From Neptunicella plasticusilytica (GTDB lineage: Bacteria > Pseudomonadota > Gammaproteobacteria > Enterobacterales > Alteromonadaceae): 64,000 nucleotides of DNA. The translations under genes and the position numbers were made by a program. Positions within the stretch are counted from its first letter, which is position 1. Each line of letters begins with the position of its first letter. Location of the stretch: contig NZ_CP150481.1 in NCBI RefSeq assembly GCF_047922965.1, positions 992,001 to 1,056,000 of the forward strand, given 5' to 3'. Positions 9,278 through 18,929 of this stretch are shown here, one piece after another. Under the pieces are notes generated by a model. The model was given only the letters and a program-made list of their open reading frames with translations. It searched no databases and was not told the DNA's origin.

Positions 9278-10219
9278 ATGAAAATTCATCTTGCTAATCC
9301 CCGCGGCTTTTGTGCCGGTGTAGACAGAGCTATTACTATTGTTGAACGGGCCTTGGAAATATTTGAGCCGCCTATTTATGTGCGCCACGAAGTGGTACAC
9401 AACAAATTTGTGGTGGACGGTTTACGTCAACGTGGTGCGGTGTTTGTTGATGAACTGGATGAAGTGCCGGATGACTGTATTGTTATTTTCTCAGCGCACG
9501 GTGTGGCGCAATCGGTACGTAAAGAGGCCGAAAGGCGCGGTCTTAAAGTGTTTGATGCCACTTGCCCGTTGGTGACCAAGGTACATATGGAAGTCACCCG
9601 AGCCAGTAAAAAAGGGGTGGAATGCATCCTGATAGGCCATCAGGGACATCCGGAAGTAGAAGGCACTATGGGGCAATATAATAATCCCAACGGCGGGATC
9701 TATCTGGTTGAATCGTCATCGGATGTGGACAAACTGGCAGTCAAGGATCCGCAACGATTATATTATTGTAGCCAGACTACGTTGTCTGTTGATGATACTG
9801 CTGATGTTATTGACGCACTCCGGGCCAAGTTCCCATCCATCGAAGGGCCGCGTAAAGACGATATCTGTTACGCCACCCAGAACCGCCAGGATGCAGTGAG
9901 AGAGTTGGCCAGCAAGTGTGATTTGATGTTGGTGGTCGGCTCGACCAACAGTTCCAACTCCAACCGTCTGCGGGAACTGGCGTTGAAAATGGGTACGCCT
10001 TCTCACCTGATCAATGATGCAGAGTGCATACAGACCGAATGGTTGGAAAATGTCAGCCACATCGGTGTGACTGCAGGTGCCTCTGCCCCGGATGTACTGG
10101 TTAACGGTGTGGTGGCGCGTTTGAAAACACTTGGCGCAACCGACGCTGTAGAAGTGAGCGGAAGACCGGAAAATATTGAATTTGCGGTGCCTAAAGAACT
10201 ACAAGTCAAGGTGTTGTAA
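9278..10219 (+). CDS. ispH: 4-hydroxy-3-methylbut-2-enyl diphosphate reductase IspH
   Basis: Last step of the MEP isoprenoid pathway, reducing HMBPP to IPP and DMAPP with a [4Fe-4S] cluster. All three cluster cysteines are present at the same positions as in E. coli: C12 (RGFCAG), C96 (DATCPLV) and C197 (DICYATQNRQ). The conserved HEVVHN and SAHGV segments carry the substrate-binding histidines. Length 313 residues, typical. It is the last gene of the ileS operon and is followed by a weak hairpin. Confidence 0.98.
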   Translation: MKIHLANPRGFCAGVDRAITIVERALEIFEPPIYVRHEVVHNKFVVDGLRQRGAVFVDELDEVPDDCIVIFSAHGVAQSVRKEAERRGLKVFDATCPLVTKVHMEVTRASKKGVECILIGHQGHPEVEGTMGQYNNPNGGIYLVESSSDVDKLAVKDPQRLYYCSQTTLSVDDTADVIDALRAKFPSIEGPRKDDICYATQNRQDAVRELASKCDLMLVVGSTNSSNSNRLRELALKMGTPSHLINDAECIQTEWLENVSHIGVTAGASAPDVLVNGVVARLKTLGATDAVEVSGRPENIEFAVPKELQVKVL

Positions 10220-10241
10220 CAGAAAATCTCGTTTAAAAAGG

Positions 10242-10262
10242 GCGCTATCCATATGGCGCTTC
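10242..10262 (+). terminator. Possible terminator after ispH
   Basis: Inverted repeat GCGCTAT (10242-10248), CCAT loop, ATGGCGC (10253-10259), 7 bp with one G-U pair. Only a short T/C-rich run follows, so termination may be weak or Rho-assisted. No clear promoter for pilV was recognised in the remaining 160 bp. Confidence 0.4.
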
Positions 10263-10426
10263 TCGCCTGGCCAATTGTTCGACTTATTGGTTAGGCTGCT
10301 ACTTTGCCAGTTTTATACCTTTCATACTGAATTGATAACCAAGCCCAGGCCAAATTCGGCTAATCTATAGTTAGGTTAATTCCAGCCGACATTATCAGAT
10401 AGCATAAATTCGACATAGGTTTATCA

Positions 10427-11095
10427 ATGAGTGGGTTATCAGTTCAATACAAACATCAAAAGATGCAACTGCCTCAGGTTTGCTCGGCAACGAGACAGCA
10501 CGGGGTGGGCATGATTGAGGTGCTGGTAACCTTATTTATTCTGGCCATTGGTATGCTGGGTGTCGCGTCATTACAGTTTGTTGGTGCATTTTCCAATTCT
10601 GATGCGCTAAATCGCTCCAACGCCGTCATGGTTGCTCAACAAATGGCCGAACGACTCAGAGCGAACAGCTATATCTCATCTACTGTGAGTGGGCCGGTGG
10701 TAGACAACAACTATTTTGATCCGGACCTGTATAATTTTGAATCACTTACCTGTGCATCATCAGCACCTCCATGGCAATGCTTTTGCCGGCAAATACCGGC
10801 CAGTATCCCGGACTGTAATGCTAATACTTGTAGCACAGCAGAATTGGCTCGTTTTGATGCTTGGCAAATGTCTTGCGCGGCTAGCAAAATTGATCCTACG
10901 GTTAAATTGAGTCTCAGTTGTAACGACAATAATGCCGGCGATGCCGACGCTTGCAGCGTGGGTTCCAGACATAGGGTGATGTTGACCTGGCCGGTCGAAA
11001 ACTGGCAGAACATCGACCGACAATTGAATGCGGTGTGCAATCCTGACTCCGATGCCGAACCTGTCGATTGCGTTGTTATCGATCTGGTGTTGTGA
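10427..11095 (+). CDS. pilV: Type IV pilus minor pilin PilV
   Basis: First gene of the minor-pilin operon. A class III prepilin leader is visible: a 26-residue leader ending in Gly, then VGMIEVLVTLFILAIGMLG with Glu at +5. The body contains several Cys, including a Cys-rich stretch around residues 107-146. PilV family proteins belong to the initiation complex that primes pilus assembly with PilW, PilX, PilY1 and PilE. The start at 10427 is the longest option; other ATGs upstream of the leader Gly cannot be excluded. Confidence 0.88.
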   Translation: MSGLSVQYKHQKMQLPQVCSATRQHGVGMIEVLVTLFILAIGMLGVASLQFVGAFSNSDALNRSNAVMVAQQMAERLRANSYISSTVSGPVVDNNYFDPDLYNFESLTCASSAPPWQCFCRQIPASIPDCNANTCSTAELARFDAWQMSCAASKIDPTVKLSLSCNDNNAGDADACSVGSRHRVMLTWPVENWQNIDRQLNAVCNPDSDAEPVDCVVIDLVL

Positions 11096-11096
11096 G

Positions 11097-11981
11097 ATGA
11101 AGATGCAACAGTTTTCAGGGTATAGGCTCTCGCAGCAAGGTTTTAGCTTAATCGAGCTGATGATTTCTTTAGTGCTGGGCTTAATGATTTCCGGTGCCAT
11201 TGTGCAGGTTCTGGTGAGCAATCAGGTGACAGAAAGACTTAACCGCTCAATGGCCTCCACTCAGGAAAGTGGCCGATTTATTATGACTCGGTTAAGAGCT
11301 GAATTACTGACTACTGGCCGCTATGACCCTATTGACGCCAATCTGGAACGCAGCGTTGATGTCGTTTCTGAAGCTTCTTTTGTTAAGAATCATCCTATTA
11401 TTTTACCCGGCGACTTTGCCAATGCACTGGATTTGGGATCCTTGCAAGGTGCATCGGGGGCTAACGATACCTTAGTCGCAGGAATGCAAGGTGGACAGGA
11501 TTGCCGGGGCTATAAACTGGGTTATCTCGGCGATCAGGAGTTTTATGTTGTTAACGAATATTATGTAGAGGACAACAAGCTGAAATGTCGCGGTTTCGAT
11601 GGGCGGGTATTACGCGGTCAACGTGCGGCTGTCGGCAACAATGGTGATGCGGCTTTTACGCTGTTGGATGATGTCTATGGTTTTCAGGTGGTTTATGGAG
11701 TGAGTAATTCGGCACTTACCAATAATAACTCCGGCCGTCCGGTACGCTACGTCACTGCCAATTTATTGCCAGCTGAAATTGCCGGCGGCAGTCAGGTAGT
11801 GGCCATTCAGATTGCGATTCTGCTTAAAGGCGAAGGCGAGGTGTATATCGAGCAGGTGCCCACATTTAAATTGTTGAATGAAACCGAAATTACTCCATCT
11901 GATCACGGACTGTACAAGCAATTCGAAACGACTATCAGTTTCCGCAATGTCAAAAACTTCCTTCGGAGTACTAAAGTATGA
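11097..11981 (+). CDS. pilW: Type IV pilus minor pilin PilW
   Basis: Prepilin leader cleaved after Gly15 (SQQG), then FSLIELMISLVLGLMISGAIVQVL with Glu at +5. The large body of about 280 residues fits PilW, part of the priming tip complex. The start at 11097 is 1 bp after the pilV stop; the frame upstream of it (from 11028) lies inside pilV and gives no pilin-like sequence. An ATG at 11103 is the alternative. The pilW stop overlaps the pilX start in an ATGA. Confidence 0.88.
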   Translation: MKMQQFSGYRLSQQGFSLIELMISLVLGLMISGAIVQVLVSNQVTERLNRSMASTQESGRFIMTRLRAELLTTGRYDPIDANLERSVDVVSEASFVKNHPIILPGDFANALDLGSLQGASGANDTLVAGMQGGQDCRGYKLGYLGDQEFYVVNEYYVEDNKLKCRGFDGRVLRGQRAAVGNNGDAAFTLLDDVYGFQVVYGVSNSALTNNNSGRPVRYVTANLLPAEIAGGSQVVAIQIAILLKGEGEVYIEQVPTFKLLNETEITPSDHGLYKQFETTISFRNVKNFLRSTKV

Positions 11982-12562
11982 AAACAGCTGTCCTGAAACA
12001 GCAAGGGATAGTGCTGGTGTTCGCCTTGCTGGTATTGCTGTGCTTGACCATTTTAGGGGTGTCATCGGTCAGTTCCAGTTTAATGCAAAGTAAAATGGCC
12101 CAGTCGATGGAGTCTTATAACGTCGCCTTTGATGCTGCAGAAGCCGGCTTGGGGGGCGTAATATTTGAGTCGGAAGATTTGGCCATTCTATCTGATGACA
12201 CAGTGGCAGATCCGCTTACTGAAGCACGTCAAGGGACCGCCATCGATCCGGCATTACAGGAATTAAGTTGTTTTGATACTGCTACCTGGACTAATCGCCG
12301 TATTACCAGTGCCGGTGTCCAATCTGGTGTCCAGAATAATGCGGCAGGTACTTATAGCGACAGTCCGGCAGTGAATAGCTGGTCCAGTACTGCCTTTGTG
12401 GATGAACGTCCTTGCCTGGGGTCGAGCAATGTCGTGGGCGGCAGTAATATCAGTTGTCATATATTTATCGTCAAAGGTTGTGGACAGGTGGTTGGTTCCG
12501 GTTACGCAGTGGCGAACTCTTTGAATGTTTCTGTTTTTGCTCCTGCGACAAACGGTGGGTAG
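11978..12562 (+). CDS. pilX: Type IV pilus minor pilin/assembly protein PilX
   Basis: A short leader MKTAVLKQQG precedes the hydrophobic stretch IVLVFALLVLLCLTILG. As usual for PilX, Glu at +5 is absent. The segment SYNVAFDAAEAGL (about 47-59) is typical of the PilX N-terminal domain. The 194-residue protein contains paired Cys residues in its C-terminal half. It is translationally coupled to pilW by a 4-bp overlap, and pilY1 starts 8 bp after its stop. Confidence 0.87.
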   Translation: MKTAVLKQQGIVLVFALLVLLCLTILGVSSVSSSLMQSKMAQSMESYNVAFDAAEAGLGGVIFESEDLAILSDDTVADPLTEARQGTAIDPALQELSCFDTATWTNRRITSAGVQSGVQNNAAGTYSDSPAVNSWSSTAFVDERPCLGSSNVVGGSNISCHIFIVKGCGQVVGSGYAVANSLNVSVFAPATNGG

Positions 12563-12570
12563 GGGAAAAT

Positions 12571-15500
12571 ATGTACCTGAATAAACAAAAAATTACGACG
12601 GCATTGTGTACTGCCTTGTTGTCAGCCATGATTAGTTTTACTGCCCAGGCTGACGATATTGAAATCTATTTAGGGGTTGGCGGAAACCAGCTTACCTATA
12701 ATCCAAACGTCCTGTTTATCATGGACAGCTCAGGCAGTATGACCGGCCGTGACGGTACCAATGAATCACGCTTACTACGTGTGCAGAATGCGCTTAAAGA
12801 TGCATTGCGCTCGGCGACCAATATCAATGCGGGACTGATGCGTTTTTCTGACTATGGTGGACCGGTGCTTTATCCTGTTCGACCCATTGATTCACCGGTA
12901 GAACCCGAAATTGTGACCTCTGTCGCTGATTCAAATGATGACGCTTATGAAATTTCCGGTTCGGTAAATGTCACCAGTAACCGCATTAAGCTGGTTGAAG
13001 GAACAACCTCCGTCATCAGCGGTTTTCGTTTTGATCAGCTGCAAATCCCCCGCGGCGCCGTGATATCGTCGGCCTATTTACGCCTTGCATCAGACGGTTT
13101 TAACAGTTCAGCAGCGGACATCCGTTTTTCAGCGGAAGCGAGTGGTAATTCGGCTGCCTTTAGCTCGGCAAATACAAATATCAGTTCCAGGAGTAAAACG
13201 GCCGCTCAGGTAGGTTGGAGCAGTGACAATGACTGGCCTACAGCCAATGAACAATTTGTTACTCCTGATATCGGAGCTGTGATCCAGGAAGTGGTGAATC
13301 GGGGTGACTGGTGTGGTGGTAATGCGTTAACTCTGATTGTTGACGGACTCGGTGGAAGCGGTGCCAGTAATCGCTATATTCAGTCCTATGATGAAGGTAG
13401 TGGTTTAGGCGCCGAATTAGTGGTGTCTTATGATAAAGAAACGGCTACAGGTTGTGTCTCGGGCGATATGTATTTTCAGGTAGACAGTCAGAATAATAAT
13501 GCCGAAGAACAATCCAATGGCTACCAAAACACCGGTAGCGAACTCACTCTTAATGACAATAGTAATGATTATGTTGGAATACGTTTCGACAACGTTACCA
13601 TCCCGCAAAATGCAGTGGTTCAAGAAGCCTATTTGACTTTCACCGCCTATGAGAACCGTTATGGTAGTGCGTCATTTGATATTGCTGCTGTGGACGAAGC
13701 CGATCCGAATGATTTCAACCCTTATCCAAGGCGTTTATTAAGGAATAAAAACAAAACTGCGTCGATAACCTGGTCTGGTATATCTAACTGGTATCGTAAC
13801 AATACCTACCAGACTCCTTCTTTAGTGAACCAGGTACAGGCAGTTGTGGATCGTGGCGACTGGGAGTCGGGTAACGCGATGATGTTTGTGTTATCTAATT
13901 TTGATGGCAACAGAGGTGCCTATTCATATAACGGTAAACCTTCCGGAGCGCCGCAACTTAAAATTAAGTTTCAGGGCAATGCCATTCCGGCCACTGTCGC
14001 CACGGTCAGGGATCATTTATTGAATAAGGTAGATGAATTATCGGCAGACGGTTTAACGCCGATTGTCGACACCTTGTATGAAGCTGTTAGTTATTATGGT
14101 GGACTGGATGTTTACTATGGTCGTCAACGGGGAACATCCAGTGTGAGTAGCAGTGTTCGTCGGCATACTCGGGTCAGTAACCGTATGTCCTATACGGGGG
14201 ATGATGCCGTTCTACCTTATGGGTGTTCGGAAGATAATATGAATGATAGCGACTGTGTCAACGAGTATATTCCTTACGGCGCGACCTATATTTCACCTGT
14301 TACCGATCTGCAATGCCAAACCAATAACCATATTGTGTTGTTGTCGGATGGTGAGGCAAATAATAATCACAGCGTAGGGGAAATTGAATCACTGCTGGGC
14401 AGAAGTTGTTCCAACGCCAGTAGTGGTGAAAAGTGTGGTATCGATCTGGTCAAGAATATCAGTAAAAGCAGCGAATCCGTTATCGATGCGCGCGTTATTA
14501 CCCATACCATAGGTTTTGCCGCTAACGCGACAGCAAACAATTTTTTAAGCCAGTTGGCGTTGCAAGGTGGCGGTGGTTTTTACACTGCTAGCGACAGTGA
14601 TCAACTGTTAACCGCGTTTGAGAGTATTTTAAAAAGCGTGAAGGACGTCAATGCGACATTTGTTTCGCCAGGGGTTGCGGTTAACCAGTTGAATCGTTTG
14701 ACCCATAGAGACGAACTTTATTTCGCTTTATTCAAACCAGCCGAGGGCACGGCCTGGCCGGGTAACCTGAAAAAATACAAAATTGACGGCAATTTAATTA
14801 AAGATAAGAACGGTCTGGCTGCGGTCGATGACGGTACAGGATTCTTTAAAGATACCGCCCATAGTTATTGGTCGGCGGTTGCGGATGGTAGTGATGTACG
14901 TGAAGGTGGAGCCGCCAGTAAACTGGATCTGAGCAGAGCGGTTTATACCTTTAGCGGCACCGGCAACATCGCCGACGTGAACAATAGTTTGCATGAAAAT
15001 AACAATGCTATCACTGCAGCCGATTTGGGGGTGGAAACACAGGCTAATCCTGTTGACATCCGCAATGTGTTGCTTAAATGGGCACGCGGTGTAGATGTTA
15101 AAGATGATGATGATGATGGTTATACCACCGATGCGCGCCTGCAGATGGGCGATCCCATTCACTCCCAGCCGGTGATTGTCAATTATGGAACTAATGACAG
15201 CGCCATTATGGTAGCCACCAATCAGGGTTATCTGCACTCCTTTGATCCGGAAACAGGTGATGAAAACTTTGCGATTATACCCAGAGAATTGCTGCCTAAT
15301 CTGTATGATTTCTACCTGAACAATTCTTCGTTTAATCATATTTATGGTATGGACGGCGATATGGTGTTGCGTGAGACAAACAGCAATAAATACCTCTATG
15401 TGGGTATGCGCCGAGGTGGCAGAAATTACTATGCGTTTGACATCACCAATAAGACCTCACCTTCTTTGGCGTTTAAAATTGAAGGTGGGACAGGTCCCTT

Positions 15501-16659
15501 TGCAAAACTGGGACAGAGTTGGTCAAAACCGACAGTAACCAAGATTAATATTGGCGGTACTAGCAGAACTGTATTGGTATTTGGCGGAGGTTACGATGAA
15601 GATCAGGATAACCGCTTGTTGAGAGGCCCGGACACCATGGGTAACGCAGTATTTATTGTCGATGCGGATACGGGGCAACTGCTCTGGTCCGCTAGCAACA
15701 GTGACGCGGATACCATTTTACCAACCATGCAATACAGCATTCCGGCCAGAATCTCGGTGATAGACCGTGATGGCGATGACTATGCGGATCATCTTTATGT
15801 CGCCGATACCGGCGGCCAGATTTTTCGTCTGGATATTCACAATGGCCAATCGGCCAGCAATTTGGTCACCGGCGGTTTGTTGGCCAGTCTGGCAAACGAT
15901 GATGATGCTACCGAGAACCGTCGTTTCTTTTATGCGCCGGATGTGGCGGAAATCAGCTTGGCTGATGAGCATTATTATGCCGTCGCAATTGGTTCAGGTT
16001 ATCGGGCACATCCTTTGAATGTCGAGATTAAAGATAATATTTACATGATTAAAGACAAGGGGGTGTTTGTTACCGATGAGGACGGCAATTACAGTTTGCC
16101 CACCACTGCTTTTACGGCGGCTGATTTATATGATGCGACTGCGCATGCACTGACGACCGGCACTGAAGGGCAGCAGGCGCTGGAAGCCGCTGCCTTTTCG
16201 ACCAAACAGGGATGGATGATCAGTCTTGGGAGTGGTGGTGAAAAAGTGCTCGCGACGCCGTTAATCCTCAATTATAAGCTATTCTTTACCAGTTATGTTC
16301 CTGCCCAAATCAGTGAAAGCTTGTGTGCTCCACCAAGCGGGAATAGCCGGGCATACCTGGTCGAACTGATTAATGGTAATGCGGTAACTGATTTGAATCA
16401 TAATAATCAGGATGAACATGTTGATCGCTTTGTTGATTTACAGCAAACCGGTATTGCGCCGGAAACCAAGGTACTGATTGAAGATCCCACTCATCCTGTG
16501 GTTTGCCTGGGAACCGAATGTGGATCAATTGTCAAGGAAGTGGATGAGGATGGCGATGAAATTGCTTGCACCACGCAATTGGATTGCCTAGCTGAAAATA
16601 TTTACGGACGACTCGAAAGAGTTCAGAAAAGCGCCTGGAAAACAGAAACGGAGAGATAA
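12571..16659 (+). CDS. pilY1: PilY1, pilus-tip adhesin/mechanosensor
   Basis: A 1362-residue secreted protein. The ATG at 12571 has AGGGGA upstream and begins a signal peptide ending AQA at about residue 27. A von Willebrand A domain starts with the MIDAS motif DSSGSM (52-57) but is interrupted by two related domains at about 118-287 and 298-466, each ending in a D/NRGDW-xxGNA motif, before it resumes near 471. The C-terminal half (about 840-1362) is the PilY1 beta-propeller, with a calcium-loop motif D1065-x-D-x-D-D-x-x-D1073 equivalent to the PilT-regulated site of P. aeruginosa PilY1 and an Asp-rich run at 842-849. PilY1 primes and tips type IV pili and regulates retraction. Confidence 0.92.
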   Translation: MYLNKQKITTALCTALLSAMISFTAQADDIEIYLGVGGNQLTYNPNVLFIMDSSGSMTGRDGTNESRLLRVQNALKDALRSATNINAGLMRFSDYGGPVLYPVRPIDSPVEPEIVTSVADSNDDAYEISGSVNVTSNRIKLVEGTTSVISGFRFDQLQIPRGAVISSAYLRLASDGFNSSAADIRFSAEASGNSAAFSSANTNISSRSKTAAQVGWSSDNDWPTANEQFVTPDIGAVIQEVVNRGDWCGGNALTLIVDGLGGSGASNRYIQSYDEGSGLGAELVVSYDKETATGCVSGDMYFQVDSQNNNAEEQSNGYQNTGSELTLNDNSNDYVGIRFDNVTIPQNAVVQEAYLTFTAYENRYGSASFDIAAVDEADPNDFNPYPRRLLRNKNKTASITWSGISNWYRNNTYQTPSLVNQVQAVVDRGDWESGNAMMFVLSNFDGNRGAYSYNGKPSGAPQLKIKFQGNAIPATVATVRDHLLNKVDELSADGLTPIVDTLYEAVSYYGGLDVYYGRQRGTSSVSSSVRRHTRVSNRMSYTGDDAVLPYGCSEDNMNDSDCVNEYIPYGATYISPVTDLQCQTNNHIVLLSDGEANNNHSVGEIESLLGRSCSNASSGEKCGIDLVKNISKSSESVIDARVITHTIGFAANATANNFLSQLALQGGGGFYTASDSDQLLTAFESILKSVKDVNATFVSPGVAVNQLNRLTHRDELYFALFKPAEGTAWPGNLKKYKIDGNLIKDKNGLAAVDDGTGFFKDTAHSYWSAVADGSDVREGGAASKLDLSRAVYTFSGTGNIADVNNSLHENNNAITAADLGVETQANPVDIRNVLLKWARGVDVKDDDDDGYTTDARLQMGDPIHSQPVIVNYGTNDSAIMVATNQGYLHSFDPETGDENFAIIPRELLPNLYDFYLNNSSFNHIYGMDGDMVLRETNSNKYLYVGMRRGGRNYYAFDITNKTSPSLAFKIEGGTGPFAKLGQSWSKPTVTKINIGGTSRTVLVFGGGYDEDQDNRLLRGPDTMGNAVFIVDADTGQLLWSASNSDADTILPTMQYSIPARISVIDRDGDDYADHLYVADTGGQIFRLDIHNGQSASNLVTGGLLASLANDDDATENRRFFYAPDVAEISLADEHYYAVAIGSGYRAHPLNVEIKDNIYMIKDKGVFVTDEDGNYSLPTTAFTAADLYDATAHALTTGTEGQQALEAAAFSTKQGWMISLGSGGEKVLATPLILNYKLFFTSYVPAQISESLCAPPSGNSRAYLVELINGNAVTDLNHNNQDEHVDRFVDLQQTGIAPETKVLIEDPTHPVVCLGTECGSIVKEVDEDGDEIACTTQLDCLAENIYGRLERVQKSAWKTETER

Positions 16660-16661
16660 CG

Positions 16662-17120
16662 ATGAAAATGAAAGGATTTACGCTGATTGAACTAATGATT
16701 GTGGTGGCGATTGTCGGCATTATCGCTTCTATTGCCTATCCCTCTTATCTGGGATTTGTTAAAAATGGTAAACGTAGTGCCGCCCAGGCCGATTTGATGG
16801 CATTGGCAGCCGCAATGCAACGGCATAAAGCTGGTGTGTTCAGCTACAATGGAGCAGCGTCGGGAGGAGGGAATACCGGCGCTCCGGCGGTTTTTCATAC
16901 CTATTCGCCATCAAGTGAACCGTCAGCCAATAAGCAATATAATCTGTCCATCGCTACAGTTAATGCCAGTGGCACCAGTTATTCGCTTACTGCGACACCA
17001 GTTAGTGGTACATCGCAGGCTGATGACGGCGTGTTATATTATTTTAGTGACGGCCGTAAAGGTTGGGATAAAAATAACAATGGTAGTCTGGCGAATGACG
17101 AATATTGCTGGAAATGCTAA
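16662..17120 (+). CDS. pilE: Type IV minor pilin PilE
   Basis: A very short leader MKMKG is followed by FTLIELMIVVAIVGIIASIAYPSY, the canonical pilin helix with Glu at +5. The 152-residue protein ends YCWKC, with two Cys for the C-terminal disulfide. It starts 2 bp after pilY1 and closes the pilVWXY1E operon. PilE of this cluster is a minor pilin coupling the tip complex to the major pilin, which is not in this window. Confidence 0.9.
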   Translation: MKMKGFTLIELMIVVAIVGIIASIAYPSYLGFVKNGKRSAAQADLMALAAAMQRHKAGVFSYNGAASGGGNTGAPAVFHTYSPSSEPSANKQYNLSIATVNASGTSYSLTATPVSGTSQADDGVLYYFSDGRKGWDKNNNGSLANDEYCWKC

Positions 17121-17139
17121 CACTCTAACTCTTGTCTGT

Positions 17140-17169
17140 AACAGGAAGGTGTTGCTATCTTCCTGTTTG
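17140..17169 (+). terminator. Terminator after pilE
   Basis: Perfect 9-bp inverted repeat AACAGGAAG (17140-17148) and CTTCCTGTT (17159-17167) with a 10-nt loop, followed by a short T-rich stretch. It lies 20 bp after the pilE stop and probably ends the minor-pilin operon. Confidence 0.6.
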
Positions 17170-17289
17170 TCCAACTTTGCCATGCAGGAATTGCATCGAA
17201 ACCATACCACCTCTCCCTCTCGGATCAGTTCAAAACTCCATCTCCGCGTTGCTTAAATTAGAAAGAGCATTCTATGGCTTCATTCAAGT

Positions 17290-17338
17290 GTTTGCATTCT
17301 TGCTGACAGAGCACTGATTAATACGGATTGGTGTTAGT
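17290..17338 (+). repeat. Dispersed 49-bp repeat, copy B
   Basis: Second copy of the repeat at 4346-4394 (40/49 identical, no gaps). This copy lacks the TTGTTA and TATAAT hexamers of copy A and overlaps the last codon and stop of the convergent pseudopilin gene. The rest of the interval 17121-17333 contains only the pilE terminator and no convincing gene. Confidence 0.55.
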
Positions 17339-17879
17339 CGCAGCTAAGTGCTGTGCCGGTATTATCTTCATAAATGCCGTCATTATTACTGTCTCGACTG
17401 GTTTTAACCCGGCCCTGTAAGCTTACCGTTAATGCTCGGGCGAATTTTGCTTCGTTACTGTTATGGCAAATTAGGATTGTGGCCGGGGAAGCGGTTACGC
17501 CGGTTGAACTAAAACGGATAACAGCGTTTGGACCAGTGGTGATTAGTGTACTTTCATTAATTTCGGTACCGGCCAATATTTCTTCATTGGCATTACGATC
17601 ACCGTCAGAATTGGCGTCAATAAAGACCATCTTGGCGTTGCTCCAGTTAGTAGTACAACTGCTAAAGTCCTGGCTTGGGCAGACAATCGTGGTGGTCTGT
17701 TCGTTCACAGCAGTGGAGCGAGCATACTGAATCATCGCACTGACCTCATTTAATTGCGCAACGACTCTATTCGTGATTAGCATATCTCTAACATTTGGAG
17801 CGACCACTGTCGCCAAGATAGCCACTATGGCAATGGTAATAAGGAGTTCGACAAGGGTAAGTCCATACTGTTTTTTCAT
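17334..17879 (-). CDS. fimT: GspH/FimT family pseudopilin
   Basis: A prepilin with leader MKKQYG followed by LTLVELLITIAIVAILATVVAP, Glu at +5. The 181-residue protein continues with the GspH-type segment NEVSAMIQYARSTAVNEQTTTIVCPS and a C-terminal region with a DSNNDGIYED loop and final Cys. The upstream longer frame (to 17921) adds 14 residues before the leader and is unlikely. It is transcribed convergently to pilVWXY1E. FimT/FimU-like proteins act in pilus assembly or DNA uptake; which of the two this is cannot be told from sequence alone. Confidence 0.8.
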   Translation of the reverse strand: MKKQYGLTLVELLITIAIVAILATVVAPNVRDMLITNRVVAQLNEVSAMIQYARSTAVNEQTTTIVCPSQDFSSCTTNWSNAKMVFIDANSDGDRNANEEILAGTEINESTLITTGPNAVIRFSSTGVTASPATILICHNSNEAKFARALTVSLQGRVKTSRDSNNDGIYEDNTGTALSCD

Positions 17880-18084
17880 TGACGGTATCCCGGTTTGCAA
17901 TGACACCAGTATACAATACACCTAAATTTTATCTTATGGGTATCCGGCGTTGTCCTAGAGTAGTGTCGCCTATACCTGAAGGTTGAATGGAATAAATATT
18001 CATTTCTGCTGAACTTAGTACAGCATAATCGTAAAAAATTTTTTATGATAAGGGCCTATGAAACTTGTCGAGAGTGGTTTAGTA

Positions 18085-18909
18085 ATGAAGGTTGAAGATA
18101 TTATCCAGGAAATGCGTGTGTTGCCACAAATCGACAGTAGCGATGAAATTACTCGCAGAGTGGATTTTATCAAATCCCGCTTGCTGTTGTCGGGATTAAA
18201 AACCCTGGTCCTAGGTATCAGTGGCGGCATTGACTCCTGTACATTGGGTAAACTGGCCCAGATCGCTGTTGAGCAGCTTAACCAGGAACAGTCCGGGCAG
18301 TATCAGTTTGTTGCGGTTAGATTACCCTATGATATCCAGGCTGATGAGCGGGATGCACAACAAAGTATCGATTTTATTCAGCCACATAAAAGTATTGTGG
18401 TAAATGTACAATCTGGTGCTGATGCTGTACATCTCGCAACTTGTGAAGCGTTAAAGAATGACTTGCCGGCAAGTGAATCCAAGCAGGATTTTGTTAAAGG
18501 CAATGTTAAAGCCAGAATCAGAATGGTGATTCAATATGAAGTGGCTGGCCTGTTAGACGGCCTGGTATTAGGCACAGATCATTCGGCAGAAAATATAACC
18601 GGTTTCTATACTAAGTATGGAGATGGTGCTTGCGATTTAGCCCCGCTATTTGGTTTGAACAAACGCCAGGTTAGACAAATTGCCAAGGCATTGGGCGCCC
18701 CGGATAATATTATTAATAAAGCACCTACTGCTGATTTAGAGAGTTTGACTCCGCAAAAAACTGATGAAGATGCTTTAGGTTTGAGTTACGACGAGATCGA
18801 TGATTTTCTTGAAGGTAAGCAAGTTGCCGAACATGTTAGCCAGACGTTATTGAATATTTATATGCGCACACAGCATAAACGTCAGCCAATACCGACAATT
18901 TATGATTGA
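18085..18909 (+). CDS. nadE: NH3-dependent NAD+ synthetase NadE
   Basis: Amidates nicotinic acid adenine dinucleotide to NAD+ using free ammonia and ATP. The ATP-pyrophosphatase loop SGGIDS lies at 46-51; there is no glutaminase domain, so this is the ammonia-only form. Other family marks are LGTDHSAENITGFYTKYGDGACDLAPLFGLNKRQVR, split here by function: substrate loop then dimer helix. The ATG at 18085 gives 19 residues before the DEITRRVDF helix exactly as in E. coli NadE; an ATG at 18058 with AAGG upstream would add nine residues. glnB follows 20 bp later. Confidence 0.94.
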   Translation: MKVEDIIQEMRVLPQIDSSDEITRRVDFIKSRLLLSGLKTLVLGISGGIDSCTLGKLAQIAVEQLNQEQSGQYQFVAVRLPYDIQADERDAQQSIDFIQPHKSIVVNVQSGADAVHLATCEALKNDLPASESKQDFVKGNVKARIRMVIQYEVAGLLDGLVLGTDHSAENITGFYTKYGDGACDLAPLFGLNKRQVRQIAKALGAPDNIINKAPTADLESLTPQKTDEDALGLSYDEIDDFLEGKQVAEHVSQTLLNIYMRTQHKRQPIPTIYD

Positions 18910-18929
18910 TAACACCGAGGGGTTGTTTT

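Noticed and set aside
17132..17317. A 61-codon frame between pilE and the pseudopilin gene
   Set aside because: It overlaps the terminator and the dispersed repeat, is Cys/Pro-rich without pattern and lacks a ribosome site.
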